Assembly (NCBI GenBank): GCA_009731375.1
Contig: BJOX01000031.1
Span: 371,034 to 417,225 of the forward strand
DNA from: Paulinella micropora
Lineage: Eukaryota > Cercozoa > Imbricatea > Euglyphida
Direction: 5' to 3'
Length of the DNA: 46,192 nt
Shown: positions 1 to 12,735 of the stretch, piece by piece
How positions within the stretch are numbered: position 1 is the stretch's first letter
Layout of the letters: every line of letters begins with the position of its first letter
The notes under the pieces: generated by a model
Told to the model about the DNA's origin: nothing
Databases searched by the model: none
Seen by the model: only the letters and a program-made list of their open reading frames with translations
Translations under genes and position numbers: made by a program

Positions 1-640
1 CCCCCCCCCCCCTGTTAGACCTATTAATATAATTAACCGGATAGACAGTCTGGGCCGGCATATGTGATGTGTCGTTAGAGCCATTACGTATGTCCGGCCT
101 AGTGTATAATGTAAGTCTTGACTAGCATCCTGTATGGATATTGCCAACCGGCATTCAAATGAATACACACACGGCTGTCATTCGTTCTTAAAATACTTCC
201 AAGAACGGAGAGGATACCGGGCCAAAAGACGCTGGGATGGTCAATTCCAGTTTATTTAGTACACTTGTTGACAGACTACTTGTCCCTTGCGAAACAATTA
301 CAAATTCAGAGAAATAACGATAAGAATTCAAGTCACCGCTACACGTGCGGTTGTGTCGCAGTTGGAGTTGTTCAAGTCAGTCTGAGAAAAATAAGGGAAA
401 ATATGTTAAGTATTCCCACTTTAACTAACCTATCTGACTTGTTTTACCACTTTACTCGGAGTGTTGGTTGGGAACCGTAAATACAGTCCAAGGAAATAAA
501 GTAATGACTGTAGACTCCGGAGTTGAAAAAGCTGTCAAAGGAATAAAAGTTTCAGATATGAGGAAAAAAGGCAATAGTCAAGCTTTTCTAAAAAGCTTGC
601 TGGTAAAGGGAAATAAATTGATCTGTTAATGGCAGTTGAA
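1..640. other. Unique sequence without recognisable gene
   Basis: The window starts with a poly-C run, probably an assembly-gap edge. The rest is ordinary mixed-composition sequence with only short open frames that resemble nothing I recognise. Homology to the retrotransposon on its right ends at about 640, so this is either the site where copy A was truncated or a rearranged flank. Confidence 0.5.
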
Positions 641-644
641 AACG

Positions 645-3600
645 AAAAGTCCCGATCAGGCCAAAATTCGCCTTCAATGGTGTTTGGATGTCTTGCATGG
701 GATGCATGCATTGACCTGTTCGTCAATATTCTCCATCTTCTTCCACCAGAATCGTCTTGAAATGAACATATGCGTTCTTTGTCGGCCCGGGTGCGCCAGT
801 AGTGGGCAGTTATGAGCAGTGACAAAGATAATGTGTCTGAGTTTCTCAGGAACCCAGAGAGTCCACTTGTCTGGTTGTGAAGCATAGCGCCCGTGTTGGC
901 CTTTGTACCACAAGAGACCGTCTCTCCACCCCATCTCTTTCTGTTGATCCTTAATCTCCTTCGTCATTTTCAGCTCATTCGGGTTCTTGTATAGCTGTAT
1001 TAGCTCTTTGAACTCCGGATCGAGAGCCTGTTGTTGTCTCCATGCAGTGGGTGAGGCTATGTGGATAGTCCCATCCTCTAGCTGCACTCCTATCCTCTCA
1101 GGGTTTTCATCCAACACCTCCTTGTTCTCCTGCGGGGGTTCCGCATATGCTTCTTGCTTAATCTCTTCTTGTTTTATCTCCGCCTTCATATTCTCATATG
1201 CTTCATGGGACCACTCAGCATCCTCGAGGATATGTGCTGTACAACATATCCCATAATCCGCACCTTGCGGGCTATGACGTAGACCCGATCGGTTATATCG
1301 GACCCCTCTCGCCATCTGCATCGACTCGATATGATGCACTTCGTATGTGCAGTCTGGGGATAAATCCTCCATTTCTGCTGACGATACGAGAGCTGCCACT
1401 TCTGAGTGAAACTCTAGCCTGGATAGGCTGTCAGCTACAACATTTCGCTTGCCAGGTAGATGGACCATTGTAAAATTGAAACATGACAAGAATGCATGCT
1501 ATCTCGCTAGACGGCCAGTCTGTTCATGATTCATCAGCCATAGTAAAATTCTGGTGATCAGTCCTTACTATAAACTGAGGTCCACCCCATAAATACTCTC
1601 TCAACCGTTTGAGGGCCCAGACCACCGCCAGTGCCTCTTTCTGTCTCGTACAATAGTTTCGCTCCGCCGAGCATAACTTTCTACTTATGAACATGATCGG
1701 GCGCAACTTTTTCTCCTCATCTTCCTGTTGTAAGACTGCGCCGATCGCGACCTTTGATGCGTCTGTGTCGACTAGGAATTGCTTCGAAAAGTCGGGCATC
1801 ATCAGCACTAGTCCGCCATCCTTCGGATCTTCATAGATGAGATCTTTGAGCGTGTTGTACGCTTCTAAAGCTTCATCATCCCACTTGTCAAAATCACCGA
1901 AGTCGATCATCTCTCCAACTTAGCCCGAGTTGCACCCCAATTGGGTATGAACTGGCTATAATATTGCGCCATCGCAAGAAATGAGTGTAGCTCTGTGCGA
2001 TTCCTCGGCCTCTGCCGGCTCATGATCTCCTCCCTCTTCTCTTTGGATATCGAGACTCTGTTGTGAGAGATTTCGTACCCCAAATATGTCACGCTTGTCT
2101 TTGCGAGTTGACATTTCTTCAAATTACATTTCAGGCCAAATAGTTTGATACGCCTGAAAACGTCTGTTAGATTGTCGATGTGCTCTTCCATCGTATTGGA
2201 ATACACGATAATGTCATCGATGTAACAAAATGCGTACTCTCCCGCCTTCTGTCCTCTTCTCCGCATGAAACCTCCTTCTGTCTGGTCATCATATTTGCTA
2301 CTCAGCATGCTTTGGATTGCTTTCTGAAAGAGTCCTGGGGCCTGTTTGAGTCCCATCGGAAGCACTTTCCACTGATATATCTCCATTCCTACTACAAATG
2401 CATTCAACCATCTGGACTTTTCATCCAGTGGGATTTGCCAGAAGCCATTCTTCAGATCAATGACTGAGTATAGCTTGGCGTTCCTCAATACTCTCCTTCC
2501 TTCTTCAAGAGTAGGTAATGGATTTCTCTCCTCCTCTAAAACTTTATTGACGCGGGCATAGTTAACCGTTAAACGCCATTCTCCTCCCGGTTTAGGCACG
2601 AGTCTCGGTTGGGAAACTATTGGAAATGTCGATCTCTCAATGAAATCCTCATCGAGTAACTGTCGTGCTTGTTCCTCTGCGATCTTTGCTTCATGTATAC
2701 TTAGATTTGCCCATCGTGGCGCCGGGGAAGGCTCAGCACCTGAAATTTTAAAGATAACCGCGGTGAAATCCTCTGGCTGGACACCTCCCGCTTGAGGGGT
2801 GTCAAAAATCATTTTGTTCGCCTTCAGTCTCTCCTTCAAAAAGTCTTTCTCTTTCTCCGTACCTGCTCCTCCTTCCAATTTCTCGTCTATCGCCGCCTTA
2901 AACTCCTCTTCTGACATTCTCTTGTGATGCTCGAGGGGTGCTCTGTCCTCCTCCAAGCACAACTCCTCTTCCGATATATCGTCCATTCCCGTTTTTTCAT
3001 ATGTGGCCGTGTCTGGTTCGTCGTCCTCCGCCAGACCTACCAACATATCTATTAATCTCGCGTATTGCAACGGAGCTTTCCGGGTGTAGAAACCATCGAA
3101 GCATGTGAATGCTTGAGGAATCAATTTCAACTTGTCCTGGTCTCTGAGCTTCCGCTTGTATGCACTGCTCTGCTCACGAGTCCCGAGACGACAAGCCACC
3201 ACTAAGTGTTGCGTCCGTGAGGGCACCGGTATCGGAGGATCAATAAGCCGGTCCCGTATCTCCTGCGCCCATATCGCCTTCTCATTGTACGGGAGTATAA
3301 CCGTATATGGTTTATTGTTTTCAAAAAGAGTGCGCAAGTACTTTTTCACTTCTGTCAGTGAGGCCACGTGGGCTCGTCACCCCAGAATTCAGTGACAAAG
3401 CTTTTAATATCTTCTGCCGGGATATCAGGGAGTCGTCCCCTTCTCCTCGGTATAAACTCCTGTCTGTCCTTCTCTTCCACCTTTACGTGAAAACAATACC
3501 CGTTGGTAATACATACATCGGCCCCTGTTCCTTTTCCAAATCTTGTCAGCGATGGGCACCTTGTTTCCATGCATATAATCTCCTCCTTCCTCTTTTCAAT

Positions 3601-4668
3601 GAGATCGTCTATGGACTTTTTATCCCATTGTGTAGGGACTGTAGCCGTGTAGACCTCCTCCTCTCTTGTCTGATAAGGTTGAGCCATCTTTAGACACCGC
3701 GTCGGTTGGCATATATGCCTCATATGCGTGTGTAATGGCTACCTGTTTCCCTTCCGATGCTACCCTTAGGTGTAGGGCCTCGTACGAGTCAATAGCATGG
3801 AGAGAGTCGACAGTATATTCTTCTCCTGGCTCTACGCCGTATATGACTCTTTTGGCGGCACAATCAATCACTACGTTCATTGTCGCCAGCTGGTCGTACG
3901 ACAAAAGAACAGATCCGTGGTATTCGGGGACAACGTACAAGTCCACTCGATATACTCGTCCGAATTTCAACTTAAAATTTGAAGTGATGATGCCCGTTAT
4001 ATCTGTTCGGCTACTAACTCCTTTCAGGGTGCCCGTCGATTTTTTCATATTAGTTTCTAACCACGCATGGTGTTTCGTAGTAAATTTCCGGCCGACAATA
4101 TTAATATTCGCCATAGTATCATTACCAACGTTTATAAAGGTATTTAATGTCTCACAAAAAAGGTTGGTATAGCATAAAGCGTCTGGTCGGTGACTTTTTA
4201 AGGCCAATACAAGGAGCTTATGTTCTAAAATCTGTATCCTCTTTTCGAGGTTCGCCGCCTCCTCCCTTTCTGCCGTCTTCGTAATGTCTCTTTGGGTATT
4301 GTTCACAGGCGAAGGATGATTGTCCTTGTTTTCTCTGTTTGAGTCCGTGAGGAGAGGTTGATGTTCTACCTCCTCCTTGTCTACTAATTGTCTCGGCAAG
4401 TTAATAGTATTTATTGCCGGCTCTATCCTTACTCTCTTCGGCTGTGGCTGCGACGGGCCCGCCTGCTTTCTCTTCGCCAGCGCTCTACTCGCCTGCCTAT
4501 TAGCAGCATGCACTGTTTGTTGTCGTGATGGGTGTACTGGTATTGTACTATCTTTGCGTTGGTCTGTGGCCTGCTGTAGGCTCTGAGACTCATTTGCATC
4601 CTTGGTTGGTACTGCACAGCGGTGTATTGTGCAATGTTAGTTGTTCTGTTTTCTTCCTCCTTCTCTAG
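645..4668 (-). pseudogene. pol of copy A, frameshifted and truncated
   Basis: Reading leftward, a basic N-terminal region is followed by a protease-like segment with Asp-Thr-Met-Ala at 4109-4120 where retropepsins have Asp-Thr-Gly-Ala. A reverse transcriptase follows (PKPGGEWRLTVNYARVN region near 2530-2610, YIDD at 2213-2224). Next are RNase H, which retains the TDH aspartate near 1555, and the integrase HHCC region near 674-830. Compared with copy C there are frameshifts near 3700, 3360, 1908 and 1515 and a Trp-to-TAG change at 1499-1501. After the HHCC region homology continues about 40 nt and stops near 641, so the DDE core is missing. Confidence 0.88.
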
Positions 4669-4674
4669 TCATTA
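4669..4674 (-). other. gag/pol boundary stop of copy A (UGA-CUA context)
   Basis: On the minus strand the frame runs GTC-TAA-TGA-CTA-GAG. The TGA (4669-4671) aligns with the single gag/pol stop of copies B and C, and is followed by CTA. UGA-CUA is a known leaky-stop context. The preceding TAA (4672-4674) replaces a GAA codon present in copies B and C, so it is probably a later mutation. Protein similarity continues on both sides in one frame. Confidence 0.7.
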
Positions 4675-4913
4675 GACTACCTCAATTCTGTTACCTGAGT
4701 CGGTATCAGTGTCGGTAGTGGTTGCGCCTGATGTTGCATAAGCCTGTGGTGCTGAGGAACTCGAGCTTGAGCTCGAGCCGTCTACCCAGTCTCCATCTCT
4801 GCGGTACGGGCGTTCCGTGCTGCCGTATCCACCTCGGCCACCCCATCTTCCTCCTCTACCAAAAAATACGCCTCTTCTTCCTCCTCTTCTTCCAAATCCT
4901 CTCTCTCTCTCTC

Positions 4914-4973
<60 letters not shown>

Positions 4974-7430
4974 TCCCCCCCCCCCCCCCCCCCNNNNNNN
5001 NNNNNCCCCCCCCCCCCCCCCCCCCCCCCCGCGAGTGTATGTGCCTCGGGCGATAGAGGCTCCTCCTCCTCGATTGCTTCCTCTCCCTACGCCTCCTCCA
5101 GGTCCTGGACCTCGTACTCCTCCTCGTATTCCTCCTCGCCTTCTACTTGCGACTTCTATGGCTGCCGACTTCTGATCGTCTCTAATGAAAGAAGAACGGA
5201 TTGCGTCAGCTAACTCATGATCCTCGACATCCTGTAACTTCCACCCCGGATCACTGCGCAGTCGACGCAGAATGGTGATGGTGGTGTTGTCGTCCGACCG
5301 TACGTTCTTGAGGAGTATTTGTCGTATGCGGATGTCGTCTACATCGTGGTTGTATGTGTATTTTTTCTGTATGTGCTTAAAACATTGTGCATTTGCCCAC
5401 CAACGAATGCAAGGTATGTTAGCTTCACGACTGTACGCTCTTGGCCGCTTTCCTAGACATGGTTGCGTGTGTGCGGCTTGCGGTTGAGCAGAAGCAGGTG
5501 TAGAGACGATCAAGGATGATGTCTGGCTGTCGACCCTCTGACAAGCATTCATGACTTCGCTCCATAACACTTTTGGTCTCACTGCCTTAGTCGTGGTCTC
5601 AAAGGCGCTCATCTCCAAAAAGTTCAAGTGCTTTACCTTGTCGAAGGTTTTGCAGTCTTGCATGAGCAGTGTGAGCTTATTTTTGTTGTAGACATGCAAA
5701 GCACTGAGGAATATAGGAGTATGGTTTTGTGGTTATAAAAGAGAGTGTACTGGGTGCACACATTTGTTAAGACAGATGCATGCTGAGTAACAGACTGCAA
5801 CTGCTCCGATACTAAGTCAAAATTTTCAAACCCAATCAATGTGCCTGTGCACAAGTGTTGGTATCCATTTCCCTTCAAGTATCGAATGAGGGCAGCAATG
5901 GTCAGAGTACAATTCATCTCTGCATGTCTACCTTTCCTTGCTGTCTCCTCCTCTCCTCTTTACTTCTCATAAGTCATATCAAATCCAGCTCCAAGGAGGG
6001 ATCGATCACAGAGATGCTCTAGGACTTCATACTCCTGCTCTAACTCACATTAGTTTTGCTGGAAGCATCGGTCCATCTCATTGAACTTAGCCATGAGGGA
6101 CTTCTCTGTGTCAGCCTCGTTGGCCGTGATAGCATAGAGCTTAAGACCCACTCCCCCAATTTTGATTTTAGCTAGGGCTGCCTGCAGCGCCTGCTTTTTC
6201 TTCTGGTCAGTCAAGTTGATTACGTATACCGTCACTCCCCCTTGGGGTCCCCCTCCTGTGGATCCTCCTCCTGCTTTCTTGGGAGTTGGGTTAGGTGTGG
6301 TAGGTGGAGCAGTTGGCTGTGGAGCCACCCGTGCCACTGCTATTGCCATAGCTATCTTCTCCTTCTGCTCCTTCTCCTCTTTTTGTATCATCTCTTCTTC
6401 TTTCACCTGTCGTGCTGAATGAGTCACGAACTGTGCAAGCCCTATAGCACTAGAGAGGAAGTGTGCATTTTCTCTCATGGGAGACTTATCAGCTCTGTTA
6501 TTATTTGGGATTGCTGTGAGGGGTCCTTTAATGAGAGTGTGATTCTTCGTGTGTGCTCATTGCTTCCATGTCGGTTTTTGCTCCCTCCCCTCAAAGATGC
6601 ACTTATGGAGTTGTGTGAGGCGTTCAATCACTTGACAAGACTAGTCAACCTCCTCGTCAACAGGATGTTGCATTATGTTGTCTTTCAGGGCTTTGTACAT
6701 CTCGTTGTAAGCATGTGTGAAGGCAGTTACAAAAGCATCAATGGTAAACTCAATACTAGCTTGGTTTCTACCTTCGAACTTTATTTCTAGATTCTTGATA
6801 TCAGTAGGGACACCACAGACAGACAGCAATGCTGCAGTTGTGCGTTTATTTTTCCACTGTATGTTTGTGCGTTCATAAAATTCCGCAACGAGCACAGCAG
6901 CGTAAAGTGTTGCAGATATGTAGTATATGCCGCACAGTGTAAGAGTGTCTCCATATTTGATATCATGCAATGCTACTCTTTCTTTCTCAAACATCACTTT
7001 GTTGAAGAGATGCTTCGCAAGGCTGGGAATTTCGATCAAGAGGTTGTCTTGACTCTGATCTGGTATATTCCTTTTTCATAAGGAATATAGATGTACGTTT
7101 TGTAATAGTCTGGGTAGGTAAGGAAGAAAGCTTCTTCATAATCATAAGTTGCCAACTCTTCCCATGTGACTGGGACATTCAGACTAGTACTCTCCCTCTA
7201 GTCTTTCTTTCCCTCTTTCAGTGGAGAGCATCCAGTCTGACATGCACTCGCTTCTTGTGCGTCGCCTCCCCCACTGTCGACTGTACATCTGGTGTGTCAT
7301 CCTCTCTCTCATCCTCGTCTCTATCCACCATCTCGTCATAGTACTTCTGCTCCTCTCCTCCCTCACTAGGATCATAATAAGATGGTGTTTCATCACCCCG
7401 CTCAGTCTCGTCTGCATTTTTTTCTAACTT
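4672..7430 (-). pseudogene. gag of copy A, fragmented
   Basis: Pieces of a Gag homologous to that of copy C lie at about 7039-6641, 6478-6050, 5917-5633 and 5699-4782 in different frames. Shared landmarks are an acidic N-terminal stretch (7200-7417), a Pro-rich linker (near 6300), the GYQHLCTGTLIGFE block (near 5860) and a C-x8-C-x7-Y-x3-H remnant at 5346-5411, where copy C has a full CCCH-like finger. The end is Arg/Gly-rich, then Ser-rich (4700-5100). The Gly-rich region is a G/C homopolymer with a 12-base gap, so the frame there is unreliable. Confidence 0.8.
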
Positions 7431-8482
7431 AGAATTTTAATTATTAATGTGTTGAACTTGTAGTTAACTCAATATTAAAATGAGTCAGAGTAGAAAAGTG
7501 AGCAAACAGAGAAAAATANNNNNNNNNNNNNNNNNNNNNNNNNNNNNNNNNNNNNNNNNNNNNNNNNNNNNNNNNNNNNNNNNNNNNNNNNNNNNNNNNN
7601 NNNNNNNNNNNNNNNNNNNNNNNNNNNNNNNNNNNNNNNNNNNNNNNNNNNNNNNNNNNNNNNNNNNNNNNNNNNNNNNNNNNNNNNNNNNNNNNNNNNN
7701 NNNNNNNNNNNNNNNNNNNNNNNNNNNNNNNNNNNNNNNNNNNNNNNNNNNNNNNNNNNNNNNNNNNNNNAAAAAAAAAAAAACAGACGCATGCAAACAA
7801 GCAAATAGCACGAGGAGATATATGAGGAAATGATGAAACATGCGAAAGCTCAAATAGTAGAAGATCAATATATCTCATTTAAGATTTTTTCACCTCCCCC
7901 CCCCCACGTTTTTCTTTTCTCTCTATGCAGCCTTCTTCTTCTTCTTCTTCTTCTTCTTCCTTTTCTCTGTTGAAATAATTATGTGCGTCATGCCCTACAC
8001 AGAGATATCGATAGATTTGTCAAAATAGCTTTTTGAAGTCAGTCTGTCGTCGGACAGTGCTTCGATACTTGTGTTGCTCTTGTGTGAGAGATGTGCAATT
8101 TCCTCTGGTTTCTGCAGAGAAAATGCAGGGAAGATTGTTCAGAACAGAGAGTGGGAGTGCTATGATCGTTTCTCATCTGTCTGTGTGTTTGTTTGATGTT
8201 TGTTTCGCACTTGTCCTACTTGGCTTTATGCAAGCAGCAAGAGGGAGTGGAGTAGGTGTTGTCTGGTGTCTTGTAGAAGAACACACAGAAACTAAATGTG
8301 CACAAGGACTGAAGGTTATGCCAGCTTGTGACAAATTAATTGTTTGTTTGTAAGTTTTTTTGTTTGAGGATGAGTTGGAGTGTTTGTTTTCGTCTGATGT
8401 CTGTGCGACAGATCAGCGAAAAATAAATTTGTGCTTATCTAATGTCTGTACGACAGATTAGAAAGAAATCAGCCTTTGGCTA
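7431..8482 (-). other. 5' leader of copy A, with assembly gap
   Basis: This stretch lies between the primer-binding site and gag of copy A and is interrupted by Ns at 7519-7770. The parts at 7430-7518 and 7790-7870 are also found in plus orientation at about 34190-34425, where only about 30 bases separate the two blocks. No gene is seen. Confidence 0.6.
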
Positions 8483-8491
8483 TGGACTCCA
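8483..8491 (-). other. Primer-binding site of copy A
   Basis: TGGAGTCCA on the minus strand lies two bases inside the LTR. The same nonamer at the same spacing occurs in copies B and C, while the bases after it differ between the families. Confidence 0.65.
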
Positions 8492-8493
8492 AA

Positions 8494-8705
8494 TGTAATA
8501 TCCCCAACGATAGCTCAATGGAAGAGTAAGTTGGTAATATAACCAAACACAGTCCTCAAAAAGAGAATGTATCGTTATATTAGCTCAGTGACGCAAAGAC
8601 AAAAAGCCGCAAAAAGACAAGGATTAAATTGGCATATCAGACTTGTCCGGCCAGACGAAATCTATAAATAAGTTTTTACCCGATGATTCGGGGGTGATGT
8701 CCACA
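8494..8705 (-). repeat. 5' LTR of copy A (212 bp)
   Basis: On the minus strand it starts TGTGGACATCACCCCCG and ends GATATTACA, so it has TG...CA termini. It aligns with the 237-bp LTRs of copies B and C, sharing ATCACCCCC, CACTGAGCTAATATAACGA, TTGAGGACTGTGTTTGGTT and GAGCTATCGTTGGG. Its outer end abuts the ATGT satellite. Confidence 0.85.
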
Positions 8706-8733
8706 GTATGTATGTATTTATGTATTTATGTAC

Positions 8734-8764
<31 letters not shown>

Positions 8765-9028
8765 TGTATGTATGTATGTATGTATGTATGTATGTATATA
8801 CATATGTATGTATGTATGTATGTATGTCTAGTATGTATGTCTAGTACGTATGTATGTATGTATGTATGTATGTATGTATGTATGTATGTATGTATGTATG
8901 AATGTATGTATGAATGTATGTATGTATGCATGCATGCATGTATGCAGGCATGCATGCAAGTACTCATGCATGCACGTATGTATGTGTATGTATGTATGTA
9001 TGTATGTATGTATGTATGTATGTATGAC

Positions 9029-9059
<31 letters not shown>

Positions 9060-10714
9060 TGTATGTATGTATGTATGCATGCATGCATGTATGCATGCAT
9101 GTATGCATGTATGCATGCATACATAAATGCATGCATCATGCATGCATGTGTATGTATGTGTATGTATGTACATATGTATGTATGTATATATGTATGTATG
9201 TATGTATGTACATATGTATGTATGTATGTATGTGTGTGTATGTGTGTGTATGTGTGTGTGTATGTATGTATGTATGTATGTGTGTGTGTATGTATGTATA
9301 TATATGTATGTACGTATGTATGTATGTATGTATGTATGTATTTATGTATGTATGTAGGTATGTAGGTAGGTAGGTAGGTAGGTATGTAGGTATGTAGGTA
9401 TTAGGTGTGCAGGTATGTGTGTATGTATGTATGTATGTATGTATGCATGTATGTATGTATGTATGTATGTATGTATGTACATATGTATGTATGTATGAAT
9501 GTATGTATGTATGTATGTATGTATGTATGGATGGATGGATGGATGTATGTGTGTATGTATGTATGTATGTATGCATTTATGTATGTATGTATGCATGCAT
9601 GCATGTATGTATGTATGTATGTAAGTGAATGAGCCCCCCCCCCCCCCCCCCCCCCCCCCCCCCNNNNNNNNNNNNNNNNNNNNNNNNNNNNNNNNNNNNN
9701 NNNNNNNNNNNNNNNNNNNNNNNNNNNNNNNNNNNNNNNNNNNNNNNNNNNNNNNNNNNNNNNNNNNNNNNNNNNNNNNNNNNNNNNNNNNNNNNNNNNN
9801 NNNNNNNNNNNNNNNNNNNNNNNNNNNNNNNNNNNNNNNNNNNNNNNNNNNNNNNNNNNNNNNNNNNNNNNNNNNNNNNNNNNNNNNNNNNNNNNNNNNN
9901 NNNNNNNNNNNNNNNNNNNNNNNNNNNNNNNNNNNNNNNNNNNNNNNNNNNNNNNNNNNNNNNNNNNNNNNNNNNNNNNNNNNNNNNNNNNNNNNNNNNN
10001 NNNNNNNNNNNNNNNNNNNNNNNNNNNNNNNNNNNNNNNNNNNNNNNNNNNNNNNNNNNNNNNNNNNNNNNNNNNNNNNNNNNNNNNNNNNNNNNNNNNN
10101 NNNNNNNNNNNNNNNNNNNNNNNNNNNNNNNNNNNNNNNNNNNNNNNNNNNNNNNNNNNNNNNNNNNNNNNNNNNNNNNNNNNNNNNNNNNNNNNNNNNN
10201 NNNNNNNNNNNNNNNNNNNNNNNNNNNNNNNNNNNNNNNNNNNNNNNNNNNNNNNNNNNNNNNNNNNNNNNNNNNNNNNNNNNNNNNNNNNNNNNNNNNN
10301 NNNNNNNNNNNNNNNNNNNNNNNNNNNNNNNNNNNNNNNNNNNNNNNNNNNNNNNNNNNNNNNNNNNNNNNNNNNNNNNNNNNNNNNNNNNNNNNNNNNN
10401 NNNNNNNNNNNNNNNNNNNNNNNNNNNNNNNNNNNNNNNNNNNNNNNNNNNNNNNNNNNNNNNNNNNNNNNNNNNNNNNNNNNNNNNNNNNNNNNNNNNN
10501 NNNNNNNNNNNNNNNNNNNNNNNNNNNNNNNNNNNNNNNNNCCCCCCAACCCCTCCCCCCCGAAGTATGTATGTATGTATGTATGTATGTATGTATGTCT
10601 GCATGTATGTATGTATGTATGTATGTATGTATGTATACATGTATGTGTGTATGTACACATGTATGTATGCATGCATGCATGCATGCATGTATGCATGCAT
10701 GCATGCATGTATGC

Positions 10715-10747
<33 letters not shown>

Positions 10748-10886
10748 TGTATGCATGTATATATGCATGCATGCATGCATGCATGTATGTATGTATGTAC
10801 ATATGTATGTATGTATGCATATGCATGCATGCATGCATGTATGTATGTATGTATGTATGTATGTGTGTGTGTATGTATGTATTTCT

Positions 10887-10917
<31 letters not shown>

Positions 10918-12330
10918 ATGCATTTATGTATGTATGTATGCATGCATGTATGCATGCATGTGTGTATGTATGTATGTATGTATGTATATTACATGTATGT
11001 ATGTATGTATGTATGTATGAATGCGTGCATGCATGTATGTATGTATGTATGTGTGTGTGTATGTATGTATGTATGTATGTACGTATGTATGTATGTATGT
11101 GTGTGTGTGTGTATGTCTATGTATGTATATCTGTATGTATGTGTATCTATGTATGTGTATGTATGTGTATGTATGTATGTATGTATGTATGCATGCATGC
11201 ATGCATGCATGTATGTACGTATGTATGTATGTATGTATGTATGTATGCATGTATGTAATGCATGCATGCATGCATGCATGCATGTATGTATGTATGTATG
11301 CCTGTATGTATGTATGTGTATGTATGTGTATGTATGTGTATGTATGTGTATGTATGTGTATGTATGTATGTATGTATGTATGCATGCATGTATGCATGTA
11401 TGTATGTATGTATGTATGTATGTATGTATGCATGTTTGTATGTATGCAAGTATGTATGTATGTATGTATGTATGTATGTATGTATGTATGTGTATGTATG
11501 TGTACGTATGTGTATGTATGTATGTATGTATGTATGTATGTATGCATGTATGTATGTATGTATGTATGTATGTATGCATGCATGCATGCATGCATGCATG
11601 CATGAATGTATGTATGCATGTATGTATGTATGTATGTATGTCTTGTGTGTATGTGTATGTATGTATGTATGTATGCATGTATGTATGTATGCATGCATTC
11701 ATGCATTTATGTATGTATGTATGTATGTATGTATGTATGTATGACTGTATGTATGTATGTATATTATATGCATGTATGTATGTATGTATGTATGTGTCTG
11801 TGTGTGTGTGTCTATGTATGTATGTCTGTATGTATGTATGTGTATCTATGTATATGTATGTATGTGTATGTATGTGTATGTGTATGTATGTATGTATGTA
11901 TGTATGTATGCATGCATGTATGTAATGCATGCATGCATGCATGTATGTATGTATGTATGTATGTATTTATGCATGTATGTATGCATGTATGTATGCATGT
12001 ATGTATGCATGTATGTATGTATGTATGTATGTATGTATGTATGTGTATGTATGTGTATGTATGTGTGTATGTATGTATGTATGTATGTATGTATGTATGC
12101 ATGCATGCATGCATGCATGCATGTATGTATGTATGTATGTATGTATGTATGTATGTACGTATGTATGTATGTATGTTTGTTTGTAGGTTTGTATGTATTT
12201 TTGTATGCATGCAATGATGTATGTATGTATGTATGTATGTATGCATGTGTGTATGTGTGTATGTATGTGTGTATGTGTGTTTGTGTTATGTATGTATGTA
12301 TGTATGTATGCATGTATATATGCATGTATG

Positions 12331-12361
<31 letters not shown>

Positions 12362-12566
12362 GTATGTGTATGTATGTGTATGTATGTATGTATGTATGTA
12401 TGTATGTAGGTAGGTAGGTAGGTATTAATATGTAGGTATGTAGGTATGTAGGTATGCAGCGGCATGTATGTATGTATGTATGTATGTATGTATGTATGTA
12501 TGTACTAGTATGTATGTATGCATGCATGCATGTATGCATGCATGTATATATGTATGTATGTATGTA
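8706..12566. repeat. (ATGT)n satellite block with variants, gap inside
   Basis: Almost pure tetranucleotide repeat with blocks of ATGC, GTGT, AGGT and ATGG variants. The unit has no stop codon in any frame on either strand, which creates long meaningless open frames such as Met-Tyr-Val-Cys or Thr-Tyr-Ile-His. Poly-C and Ns at 9633-10541 interrupt it. A higher-order period of about 0.7-0.8 kb is visible between 10880 and 11940. Confidence 0.97.
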
Positions 12567-12630
12567 AATGCGTCACTGATGTCATTATTACCGTATGATT
12601 ATTAAATTATTCAATATTAATCAAGATTAT

Positions 12631-12672
<42 letters not shown>

Positions 12673-12679
12673 AAAAAAC

Positions 12680-12735
<56 letters not shown>

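Larger units (their letters stand above)
641..8705 (-). mobile_element. Ty3/gypsy-type LTR retrotransposon, copy A (degenerate, 3'-truncated)
   Basis: On the minus strand the order is LTR (8705-8494), primer-binding site, leader, gag, stop codon, and pol with protease, reverse transcriptase, RNase H and the integrase zinc-binding region. It ends at about 641, before the integrase catalytic core and 3' LTR. It is clearly diverged at protein level from copies B and C but has the same architecture. Many frameshifts and stops show it is dead. Gaps lie at 4994-5005 (inside a poly-C run matching the Gly-rich part of gag) and 7519-7770 (leader). Confidence 0.9.

Noticed and set aside
4782-5213. Poly-Pro or poly-Gly proteins around the poly-C run
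   Set aside because: The homopolymer and Ns are an assembly artefact in the Gly-rich part of a degenerate gag. The frames are arbitrary.
8500-8570. tRNA-like D-arm and A-box sequence (TAGCTCAATGGAAGAG)
   Set aside because: It lies inside the LTR of copy A. The aligned LTRs of B and C lack it, and no anticodon or T arm follows.
8643-12539. Very long open frames of Met-Tyr-Val-Cys or His-Thr-Tyr-Ile repeats
   Set aside because: They follow from the 4-bp ATGT unit, which has no stop codon in any frame. All frames are open at once and there is no codon bias or conserved motif.
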